From Tritrichomonas musculus (taxonomy: Eukaryota > Parabasalia > Tritrichomonadida > Tritrichomonadidae), in assembly GCA_039105265.1 (NCBI GenBank), contig JAPFFF010000007.1, forward strand, positions 1,426,001 to 1,490,000: a DNA stretch of 64,000 nt. The letters are read 5' to 3'. Within the stretch, counting starts at the first letter, position 1, and each line of letters begins with the position of its first letter. The translations under genes and the position numbers were made by a program. The notes under the pieces were generated by a model. That model did not search any database, was not told the origin of the DNA, and saw nothing but the letters and a program-made list of their open reading frames with translations. Shown one piece after another: positions 53,857 through 63,000 of the stretch.

Positions 53857-56800
53857 ATGTTGCTTCTCTTCCTATTCTCTCTTGTTTTAGGCGAACGAAT
53901 TAAGCAATGCACACCTAAGAGAACACTCTTTGATGTTACCTTAGATAACATCGATAAAGTTGTTGGGGGCCCTCGCCCAGTATTTCTTAGACTTATTAAA
54001 AATGGATGTCCCTATGCAAAAACATCTCAAGCATACTGGGATAAAGCTGCTGAGCTCTTTCCAAATGTACAATTTGTTAGAGGAGAATGCATTTACCACC
54101 CACAAGTATGTAGTCGATTCAATGTCCAAATTTCACCATCACATGCTGTAATTGGACCTAATTCCTCAACAGTGCGAACATTCTTTACAAACCCAGATGA
54201 AATTTCAAAATCCACCCAATATTTTTCCGACGTTCTATCACAAAATTTTCAATTTTACTCATTTGATACGCCATCAATTGAAGACTTAATACCACAAAAC
54301 ACAAATAACTTCTTTGAATCAGCTCCATACTCAGTTTTCTTATTATATGATTCAAAATGCTATGAAGATCTCGACTTGATTGCAACATGGCTCACAAAAG
54401 TTACAGATGGAAAGATAACAGCCGATGAAATTGCTATCGGTAAACTTGATTGTGGTAAATATCCAGATGAATGCAAAAAGTGGGGTTCAAAATATCCGGC
54501 TGCTAATGTCTTTTCACGTGAAAAAGGAACCAGCATTTCTATCTCAGAATTTGATCATTTACAAAAAAGACTTGACCAAGTCATTGAATATCTTAACAAT
54601 AGCAACGAAGTTTATCCGACGCCATTTCCATATCCATCAGAACCTGAAGACATTGAGACAGAACCAGAGATAGAAAACGTCAATAAATTGACCTTAGATA
54701 ATCTTCAAAAACGAACATTGGAAGAGATCAAAGAAAAATATCTTGCAGCAAAGAAAAAAGAATACGAAGGTAGTGAGTATACTGGAAGTGCAGGTTCTAA
54801 TGGTAGATGTAGACAAATTACAATGAATCCACAAATCATTAATGAATCACTAAAACATATCAAGTTTTTCAGAGAACTAGCTGGTTTGCCAAACCATAAC
54901 ATCCGCAACGAAGAATCACAGAATGAAGGTTGTTACTATGGAGCAAAATACCTCACATATATAGGTAGATTAACCCATTCAGTAAACGAAGCTTATTCTA
55001 AATACTGTGATTTTGGTTCTCATTGGAAGGATTTGAAAAATGCGTTAGCATGGTCAAATCTTGCACAAAGTTCGAATAATAACGATATCTGGAGCATGGT
55101 GGCTGGTTTAGTGAAAGATGAAGGTGATGAAAATGAAGGTGTTATAGGTCATAGAAGATGGTTTTTATACCCTTATCTTTCAAAAATCGGTGTTGGTTTT
55201 TATCCATGGTACAAATTTAAAAAGCCAAACGGCGAATACATGCAATATCCAGCAACAGGAGTTTGGAGAGTTCATGATGGAACAGCTTATCAAATTCCTT
55301 ATACACTAGTTAACTTCATTGCTTATCCACCACCAGGTCCTTTCCCAATTAATGAATTACCAACATCATGGACCATCTATTATCATAAGTTCCAAAATTA
55401 TGACGAGAATGATCTTAGTAAAATAACAGTCAAATTGACTAGAGACGATGGAATTCCTCTCACTTATCAAAAGCTCTATTTAAGCAAAAAAAATGTTGGT
55501 ATGACTGGAACTCTTATCATTAAGTTATCAGCTAAAACACTCACTAAATTAACAGTAGGTCATGGTGTTCATGTTCAAATTTATTTGTTGGATGGAGAAA
55601 CAAGAGACCTTCTTGATTACACGTTTACTTTCTTTGACTTCTCGTTAGAAACTCAACTTTGTTTCTATCAAAACGATATCAACAAATGCCCAGAAACGAT
55701 ACCAAAAGAGAACAGACTAGGACCAGGCGAATACCAAGGCTTCACACAAACTGGAATCACCAGAACGGTTATAAACGTTGCTGAAAAAATCACTTTAAAT
55801 GAGCCACTTCGATTAAACTATTCTAAAAACATATTCGTCAAAGGCGAAAAAATTTTGGGAACAGTTATCTGCGGTATCGGCTATACCATTGATTTTGCAG
55901 ATCCAACACAAACGATAGTTCAATCAGAAATGGATCCATATGATTTCAAGTCAGGTGTTTTCAAAACATCAAGATATCCTAAAAGAATCGACATTATCTT
56001 CACAAGAGAGCCATGTGCAAGAAACACATTCCGTACACTCTTTTATGTAGGTTCATATACACAATTCACTTACATGAAACGTGCAGTTGATGGCGAATAC
56101 AGGTACTTCTTTTCAATCTCAAACAGTGATATAGATTGGACTTTTGTCTGCCTTTCTGTAACCGATTTTGAATACGCATGCCTGGGTAGTGTAAATGACT
56201 ACAAGAATTATATCGATAAAAATACCAAATGCACAGTTTTCCAAAGCTTTACTGAGTTAAAGAGTTTGAAAACAAGTAAGAGAGTTATTCGTGTTTACGC
56301 AGATGGTTTACTTTACTTCTCTGCGTCAGGACTTGCTGATGGAAGTTATCATGACTACGAGATTTATTCTAAAGGTGATATACAATTTCAATACAGTGAT
56401 AAGATAAACATGAGAGCACGATCAATCATGGTTCAACGTCTCGAAGGAACTGATAAAAAAATTTGTCCAGTTTTTGGATTCAGAGATTCTATTTATGGAA
56501 GACCTAAATATGAAGCAGGATTGAGATTGTTCCCATTCAGAAATCTCACAATCAATGGATTCTATCACAATCCTAAAGTTCAATATATCGAAGAAGGATA
56601 CAAAGTTAGTGTTCAAGGGGATTGGACAGCAAAATCAAATTTGAACAAAGCTAGTAACATTGTTTTACATGATGAAAGAGTTAAACCTTACTTTAATGAA
56701 TCTGGTTATTTCTATTATAAGAAAAAACAGTCTGAAACAACAATTCCTATCTTCATAACTAACGGTCTCCATGACAGATATTACTTCGTAAAGTATTATG

Positions 56801-58260
56801 ATGCAGAAAATACCGTCAGATTCAGGCCATCACCCGAATCATCATCAAAAGCAGTTATATTTGATTTCACTAAAATAAGTAAATGGAGTGATGAAATTCA
56901 AAATGGAGCTCTAGTCATTTTTGAGAACTACATGGACATTACAATCGTCACGCAAGAAAATTTCTATTTCAATAGTTTATATTACAATCCTACACAATAC
57001 ATCATAACTCGTAACTGTTCCAGAGTACGTTATATCGACGGAAAAAATCAAACAAATGGAATCCCTGAAAAATTCGCAGTAAATTTTGAATTTACAGGAA
57101 CAGTCAACGCTGATGTTTCATCTGATACAGAAACTCCTAGCGTTTATAAAACTGTTACAGTTAGATTTGATAAAAGTATCAAGGGTACAAACACAAGATT
57201 TCATACAACTACTTATTATGACTGCAGACCAACAATGAAGAATGTGACATTAGGACCATACAATATCATCGTAGATTCTATTGTCAAATGCATTAATAGC
57301 ACTTTGTATGGAAGCTTCGAATTCAGATATGCTAAAGGAACTTACAATCCACTTTTGTATCTTCAAAACTGCTCATTTCAAGTTAATTCAATTAAAGTCG
57401 TCATTTATTCCGAATCTTATTTAACTGGTTTCGAGTCAGCTAAAATTTTGGAATCAGCTTTCGATGAAAACATCATTATTAGCGGTCTAGATCCAGAAAC
57501 ATCTAAAGAATTATTAAGCAAGATTACTATTGTGAAAGAAAATGATGTGAAGATAACAACACATAAGGCTGTTTTGACAAAAGATTCAAAAGGTATTCTT
57601 ATCGTGCCAACTTCATTCTCTAGTAGTAACGCACCTAATGTGCCTTCTAAATATGATCCTGAAAATCCTGAAAATTACGGAAATGAAGACAGAATTGAGG
57701 ATGAATTTTACATATTCAGCGATGAAGATGAAGTAATTAAAGACGATGAAAGTGGTGATGAATTCGAGCAGAGTTTCGAGTTAAACCCATCTCCACCACC
57801 AGCACCAACACCATTGCCATCACTTTCACCATTGCCATTACCAACTGGAGTACCAACAGAACCACAAGAATCAAGTACCAGTTCATCATCATCTTCATCA
57901 TCATCTACCTCCACATCATCTTCTTCATCATCTACCTCCACATCATCTTCATCATCATCTACCTCCACATCGACCTCTGATTCAAGTTCAGAAGATGATT
58001 CTTCTTATTCTGATTTAGTCAAACCATCAAACAATGGAAGTGATATTGTCAATGACAATCAACAAGAATTACATAAAAAGAAGAAGAAACAACAGATTGC
58101 AATCATAGCCGGTGTTGTCGCTGGCGCTGTTGTCGTCATCGCTGTAATTATTGTTGTAGTTATCATAATGCATAAAAAGAAATATGTTCCTTCTTCAGAT
58201 GGTGGCACTATTCCACCATCTCCTGAAGAAGGAGAAAAAATGGATCAAGATCCAATTTAA
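53857..58260 (+). CDS. Large type I surface protein: thioredoxin-fold, CAP/SCP, stalk, membrane anchor
   Basis: 1,467 residues. A signal peptide (MLLLFLFSLVLG) comes first. Two thioredoxin-like domains follow (~20-125 and ~145-250); the first keeps FLRLIKNGCPYAK with one Cys in place of CxxC, so redox activity is doubtful. Residues ~315-475 form a CAP/SCP domain, shown by HSVNEAYSKYCDFGSHW and GHRRWFLYPYLSKIGVGF. The long middle is beta-rich with scattered Cys. Then come an acidic stretch, a Pro-rich run (~1308-1338), a Ser/Thr-rich stalk (~1341-1385), a membrane helix (IAIIAGVVAGAVVVIAVI, ~1414-1438) and a 29-residue tail. CAP proteins are secreted or surface proteins in trichomonads. TCATTTTGATAAATG supports the start and TTTAAAAC the end. 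Confidence 0.85.
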   Translation: MLLLFLFSLVLGERIKQCTPKRTLFDVTLDNIDKVVGGPRPVFLRLIKNGCPYAKTSQAYWDKAAELFPNVQFVRGECIYHPQVCSRFNVQISPSHAVIGPNSSTVRTFFTNPDEISKSTQYFSDVLSQNFQFYSFDTPSIEDLIPQNTNNFFESAPYSVFLLYDSKCYEDLDLIATWLTKVTDGKITADEIAIGKLDCGKYPDECKKWGSKYPAANVFSREKGTSISISEFDHLQKRLDQVIEYLNNSNEVYPTPFPYPSEPEDIETEPEIENVNKLTLDNLQKRTLEEIKEKYLAAKKKEYEGSEYTGSAGSNGRCRQITMNPQIINESLKHIKFFRELAGLPNHNIRNEESQNEGCYYGAKYLTYIGRLTHSVNEAYSKYCDFGSHWKDLKNALAWSNLAQSSNNNDIWSMVAGLVKDEGDENEGVIGHRRWFLYPYLSKIGVGFYPWYKFKKPNGEYMQYPATGVWRVHDGTAYQIPYTLVNFIAYPPPGPFPINELPTSWTIYYHKFQNYDENDLSKITVKLTRDDGIPLTYQKLYLSKKNVGMTGTLIIKLSAKTLTKLTVGHGVHVQIYLLDGETRDLLDYTFTFFDFSLETQLCFYQNDINKCPETIPKENRLGPGEYQGFTQTGITRTVINVAEKITLNEPLRLNYSKNIFVKGEKILGTVICGIGYTIDFADPTQTIVQSEMDPYDFKSGVFKTSRYPKRIDIIFTREPCARNTFRTLFYVGSYTQFTYMKRAVDGEYRYFFSISNSDIDWTFVCLSVTDFEYACLGSVNDYKNYIDKNTKCTVFQSFTELKSLKTSKRVIRVYADGLLYFSASGLADGSYHDYEIYSKGDIQFQYSDKINMRARSIMVQRLEGTDKKICPVFGFRDSIYGRPKYEAGLRLFPFRNLTINGFYHNPKVQYIEEGYKVSVQGDWTAKSNLNKASNIVLHDERVKPYFNESGYFYYKKKQSETTIPIFITNGLHDRYYFVKYYDAENTVRFRPSPESSSKAVIFDFTKISKWSDEIQNGALVIFENYMDITIVTQENFYFNSLYYNPTQYIITRNCSRVRYIDGKNQTNGIPEKFAVNFEFTGTVNADVSSDTETPSVYKTVTVRFDKSIKGTNTRFHTTTYYDCRPTMKNVTLGPYNIIVDSIVKCINSTLYGSFEFRYAKGTYNPLLYLQNCSFQVNSIKVVIYSESYLTGFESAKILESAFDENIIISGLDPETSKELLSKITIVKENDVKITTHKAVLTKDSKGILIVPTSFSSSNAPNVPSKYDPENPENYGNEDRIEDEFYIFSDEDEVIKDDESGDEFEQSFELNPSPPPAPTPLPSLSPLPLPTGVPTEPQESSTSSSSSSSSSTSTSSSSSSTSTSSSSSSTSTSTSDSSSEDDSSYSDLVKPSNNGSDIVNDNQQELHKKKKKQQIAIIAGVVAGAVVVIAVIIVVVIIMHKKKYVPSSDGGTIPPSPEEGEKMDQDPI
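57880..57990. repeat. Ser/Thr-coding tandem repeat in the stalk
   Basis: TCATCATCTACCTCCACATC repeats about three times with TCA/TCT interruptions, coding the SSSSSTSTS stalk. Its plus-strand purine-poor composition produces the antisense Glu/Asp frame at 57708-57968, which is not a gene. Confidence 0.85.
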
Positions 58261-58921
58261 AACGAACAACTCTAAGCAATTTCGAAATCTTTATAAATAC
58301 TTTACTCTAATTATTGGTAATAATAAAAATTTTTCATAAATATCATTTCAGTTTTTTAAAATATCATTTATCTTTACAGTAGTGAATTTAAATATCATTT
58401 ATCTTTATGGTAACGGATAGGGGCTACAACGATAAGAATTTGTCAAAAAATTGAAAGAAAAATTAAATATCTGATGAATTTATTAATAAAGGTAACAAAT
58501 ATCATCTATATATATTCACAAATATAAATTATTGCTCAATTTTTTAAAATATCTGTTAGCAGTGGAGATATCACTTTTTGAAATTGAGAAGGTTTGTTTA
58601 ATTTTTTTGAAAAAATTAAAAAAAAATGGTACGTTTATCTTTTTATATAAAGATCCAAAAAGATCAATTCCGAACTTTAGATTATATTTAATACCCAAAT
58701 AGTAGTTATATATTTGCCACGATTTTTGCACTTCGTTCAAAAACCGCGTCAAATATATCCCATCCGCGACCCCAGCCCCGCTATGTCAGGTATGATCCCC
58801 CACTCCCATTAATGATCTTCCACTGAGCTGCTCTCAGGATTCCTCTCAACGCTCTGCTAGGAAGGAGGCCCCGAATCGTTAACATCAAAAAAGATATAGA
58901 AAAAGTTGTTAATTGTGTGGT
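58261..58921. other. Spacer with a GC-rich patch at 58740-58880
   Basis: The first 480 bases are AT-rich, with a repeated AAATATCATTTATCTTTA. From 58740 the sequence turns GC-rich (CATCCGCGACCCCAGCCCCG, GCTAGGAAGGAGGCCCCGAA) without a coding frame. Such a sharp change next to a new gene cluster may mark the end of a mobile element, but no matching inverted repeat is visible. Confidence 0.45.
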
Positions 58922-59455
58922 TTACTCGAAGTATTCAATCCAATCGTTTGCATGACATTCAATTGGATAGTAAATCCATCTTGTGTAAAAACCTATTTTA
59001 TAAACAAGATGCTCTTGCATTGAATCGAGAAGATGATTCATTCTTCTTTTTGGATCAATTTGATCCCAATTTACTTTTGACTTTGGGAAAAATTGAAAGA
59101 ACTTGGCAAAAATGGTCAAAAAATGGTCAAAATCTAATTTCAATGAACAACTGATGATTTCAAGGGATGTTTCATACATTTTTTGTCGAATTTCTATGCA
59201 TTTGTGAAGTTCGCGATAATAAGTTCTTATAAATGCTTGCTTTTTGCCGATATTGAATGGTGTATCTCTTGCTGTTACAATTTTGCATAAACTCTGGTAC
59301 ACATAGTCATCTTCATTTAAATCTAAATCTTCTGGGTGTGTTTCGATAAGATCTGATAGGTTCTCTATTGGGTAGTTCTCTGTAGGCTCTACGTTGGACT
59401 CGGAGATGGCGAACATAAGTAAAAATGATGTGATGAGGTGAGCACGAAAAATCAT
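58922..59455 (-). CDS. Small secreted helical protein
   Basis: 177 residues starting MIFRAHLITSFLLMFAISES, a signal peptide. The mature part is acidic at first (NLSDLIETHPEDLDLNEDD), then helical with Cys (SLCKIVTAR, LHKCIEIRQKMYE, IISCSLKLDFDH, IECHAND), which could form disulfides. No membrane segment after the signal and no family recognised. It is divergent from the 59602 gene, with 146 bases between the starts. The plus-strand frame at 58906-59154 is its shadow. Confidence 0.6.
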   Translation of the reverse strand: MIFRAHLITSFLLMFAISESNVEPTENYPIENLSDLIETHPEDLDLNEDDYVYQSLCKIVTARDTPFNIGKKQAFIRTYYRELHKCIEIRQKMYETSLEIISCSLKLDFDHFLTIFAKFFQFFPKSKVNWDQIDPKRRMNHLLDSMQEHLVYKIGFYTRWIYYPIECHANDWIEYFE

Positions 59456-59601
59456 ATTTTTTATTTGGGTCCCTCATGGGGTGCCCTAGGTGTTGCAGGG
59501 GTGCCTGAGTTGTTGTAGAGGTGCCCCTAGGTGTTTAGGGGTGGAGACCGTTTACCAAAAATCTAATTTTTTCTCGTTAGGTCATCACATCACTTTTTTT
59601 C
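59456..59601. promoter_or_regulatory. Bidirectional start region with a GC-rich 20-bp repeat
   Basis: Between two divergent starts lie three tandem 20-bp units at 59478-59497, 59498-59517 and 59518-59537 (GGGGTGCCCTAGGTGTTGCA and variants), then a partial fourth. They are strikingly GC-rich for this genome. CATCACATCACTTTTTTTC immediately before the plus-strand ATG contains an initiator-like TCACTT. CTCATCACATCATTTTTACT also occurs just inside the minus-strand gene, so the two starts resemble each other. Confidence 0.5.
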
Positions 59602-60012
59602 ATGTACAGCAGGAAGCAAGATAAGCAAAGTCTTAAGGTTTTCAGAAAGACAGTACGCAGCTTTATTTATGATACAACAAGGTTATTGGAATTAGCTGAT
59701 TCATTAAACGACGACATGAAAACAATTGAAAGACTGGAATCAGAAAATCGAAGGCTCACCGAAGAAAACGGCTATATAAATGATGAAATTGATAAAAATC
59801 CAAAGTCCGATCCGATATGGGAAATGATGGTTGAAAATGAGCTAAAAATTGATGAAAATCGAGATAAATTGGACGATTTGAAAAAAGAAGAAGAAAAAAA
59901 GAAAGTCCAATTGGAATCAAAAGCACAAGTATTGAATCAATTTGTTGATGGGTTACGAGATTGCTTCGTTGACCCACTAAATTTGAAGGAACCAGAAGAT
60001 TCAAATGAATAA
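59602..60012 (+). CDS. Coiled-coil protein
   Basis: 136 residues. Basic start (MYSRKQDKQSLKVFRKTVR), then a long heptad coiled coil from ~30 to ~115 (MKTIERLESENRRLTEENGY, KIDENRDKLDDLKKEEEKKK), then a short globular end with DGLRDCFVDPLNL. Stop reads TAAACC. It is followed 46 bases later by the giant frame on the same strand. No family recognised; a structural or scaffolding role is inferred from the coiled coil only. Confidence 0.6.
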   Translation: MYSRKQDKQSLKVFRKTVRSFIYDTTRLLELADSLNDDMKTIERLESENRRLTEENGYINDEIDKNPKSDPIWEMMVENELKIDENRDKLDDLKKEEEKKKVQLESKAQVLNQFVDGLRDCFVDPLNLKEPEDSNE

Positions 60013-60058
60013 ACCATTTACTAGCTAAACTTTTTTGAATTATTTATTTGTTTAAAAA

Positions 60059-63000
60059 ATGACAAATCAAACTCTAAGTATATCATATGAATATCAAGGA
60101 ATTTCGGTTACTTTTAAAGATCAAGATGCAAAGAAAGAATTTGAATTTTTAATTAGAATTTGTCAGGAAGTTGAAATTGATGAACCAAATATACAAACAA
60201 TTCATCAATATTTTACAGAAAATCCAAATACAATAGAGGAAACAAATGAATTAATTTTATATACTCATTTAATGATAGAAACGTTAGCTTTAAAAGAACT
60301 TCATCTTGGTGATACTCTTGGATTAACATTAGATAATGTAAATGCTGAATATCAACAAAAAAGAGGAGATTTGATGAATTCGATAAAAGATATCAAAAAG
60401 AAAAAATCGGCTAAATTTGAGGAATTATTTATTAAATTTGATAGAAGTCATTATTTGCCAGTTGATCCAACAGATTATGATATATGTTTGAATTATAAAG
60501 AAACAAGAGAATTGTATGAATTGGTTCAACACGCTTTTCATATGGACCCAGGAAGAAAGTTAGATCAAGCTTTCGATGCAACTTTTCAATTAGGGGATCT
60601 CTATATTTATTCATTTAGTGGGAAACCTTACAATCCTCTTTATATGAGATTTTACAAAGCATTTATTCAACAATCTTGGGGCGAATTGAATAAACAGGTT
60701 TTAATAAGTTTATTGAATTCTGACGCAATTTTTGAGGTTTGTGATGCGTTAAATTCAAAAATATCAAGAACAATAATATATGAAAATAAAGGAACAAATG
60801 AACAACGTCAATTCCGATTCCTTCCGAAAGAAAGAATGGACATTCGAGCAGATGATTATATATCTTTAGCAGGAGCTGAACAAGACGGTGCAATGTATGT
60901 ATTGAATAATCTAAAAGGAATTCTAACAGTTTTACAAAATTTGGAAAAAAATCATGAAAATGTTCAAACTTTATTCACAGTTGCTTTAATAAAATATATT
61001 CATTTTGAAAATAAAAACTGGTTTGATCCTTCAGTCTTTTCACAATATTTGAATATTTTATTAACTGATTGTGAAAAGTTTAATGTAACCAATTATAATG
61101 ACCTGGTTTATGGTGATAAATGGGATGAAACGAGAAACTTTATTTTGCAAAAAGTATTACTTTGGAATAACGAACAAGATCAATGGACATTTAAGGCACA
61201 ACTCAGACAAAAAGTGATTCATTCAATGGCACGACAAAAAGATATCAAAGATCTTTGTGAGAAATTATTAATGGAAAAGTTAACATTAGAATGCACCCCG
61301 ATATCACCTGATAACGTACAAGATCAAATGAAAATGTTGGAAGAAATAGTCGACAAGAAAGGGGTTGATATCGATGATAGATACACAACAATTTGTACCA
61401 TGTTAATTCAAGAAATTGCGGAAATCAATCCAGAAAGAGGTGCAGCTTTAATGAAAGGAAGTACAGACGAAAGAAATGTTGCCTTATTACATTTGAATAT
61501 TTGGTATGTTATCCAAGATTACATTCATGATACGACAACTCCAGAAGATACCCGAATAAAAAATTGTGTTGAGCAATTTAGACAATATCCATACTCGTCA
61601 AAAGCAATAGAAAATATAATGAATAGTTACAACAAAAATGATAAAAATCAAGCTTATCGTCGAATAATTGGTGAAACTGCATATAATTTGTGTTTAATGA
61701 AAGCATATACTGGTGAAATAGGTTTGGATAAAGTGATAGATTTATTACCACAAATGTTTTCAAATTTAGATAAAGACATAAAACAAGAGTTACAAACATT
61801 TTTATCATCTAAACCCAATCTTGACCAGGATCAAACGTTATTTATGATTGCAAATGACAAGTTATGGGAAACTCAAGTATCAATGGAGGAATTGTATGCA
61901 AATAACCCAAATATCATAAACATGATGCACAAACAATGGATTGCTGAAAAAACAAAAAAAAGAGAAAAAATTTGGATAGAGGAGGCAAAAGCTGAAGAAC
62001 AAGAAATTCAAAATGAAGCAGAAAATCAAGAAATTTTAGAAGAAGGGGTTCAACCAATACAATTACCTGAACAAGAATTGAATCAAGGGTCAACGGATCA
62101 AGAAAGAGGAAATAACGATAATCAATGGGAAAGATTTTTAGCTCAAACAAGAATCGAACAAAGAGACACTTGGCAACGTTATTTACAGGTTCTTCAAGAT
62201 GAAAATCCATTTTTTAATAAAGACAATATTGAAATAAATCAATTTATGAGTATAATTGATAGAGAATTTCATAATATAAATATGAATTCAATAAAACAAC
62301 CAAGTGAAATAACCGCACAATTAACAAAAGCTTATCCAGAAATGTATTGGATAATAATGATTGAATATATGAGAGCTTATTTAAAATGGTCATTAGGAAC
62401 AAATGATCAAATAACAGATCAGGAATCAGTAGATGAATTGAATGGAAGAGGTTTTACAGAGCAATCAGAAAGATCAGTAAATCAGATGAGAAATGAATGG
62501 AATGGACAATTGAATGATTTGAAAGGGAAACTTGGAAAACTTTGGGAGATAGGATCTCAACATGAAAACTTAGGACCGGATAAAGATAGTTGGATAAATC
62601 AAATGGTTTATCAAGAATATCCAACAAAAAATGCATTAAGAGAATTTATTGATACAAAGACATTTCAAAATGAATTCTATCATGATTTTCAAGAATATGG
62701 AAATAAAACTTATGCAGAAATTCGAAGAGTTTTGGGAGCATTCAATTTTTCAGAGAAATATATTCAAGAATTAGCTCATCAATATTGGACAAATGATGAT
62801 GAATTTAATGATCGAAATACTCGTAGCAGAAGAGATAAAATGGAAAATAAATTCAATAAAGAAGGTGGTGTGAAATCGCAAATTCAAAATGAGTTCAGAA
62901 GGTGGAGTACAATTAAAAATAATCGAATGGAAACAATAACTATAACAATTGAAAATCTAGTAAGAGCTGAAAGAATAAATCAAAATGATATGAATTCAGA

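Noticed and set aside
57708-57968. Acidic 86-codon minus-strand frame
   Set aside because: Antisense of the Ser/Thr/Pro stalk of the surface protein.
58516-58752. 78-codon minus-strand frame
   Set aside because: Starts with a non-ATG codon and has spacer composition.
58740-58880. GC-rich patch as a tRNA or structured RNA gene
   Set aside because: No cloverleaf, no TTCGA-type T-loop and no 7-bp acceptor pairing found by eye.
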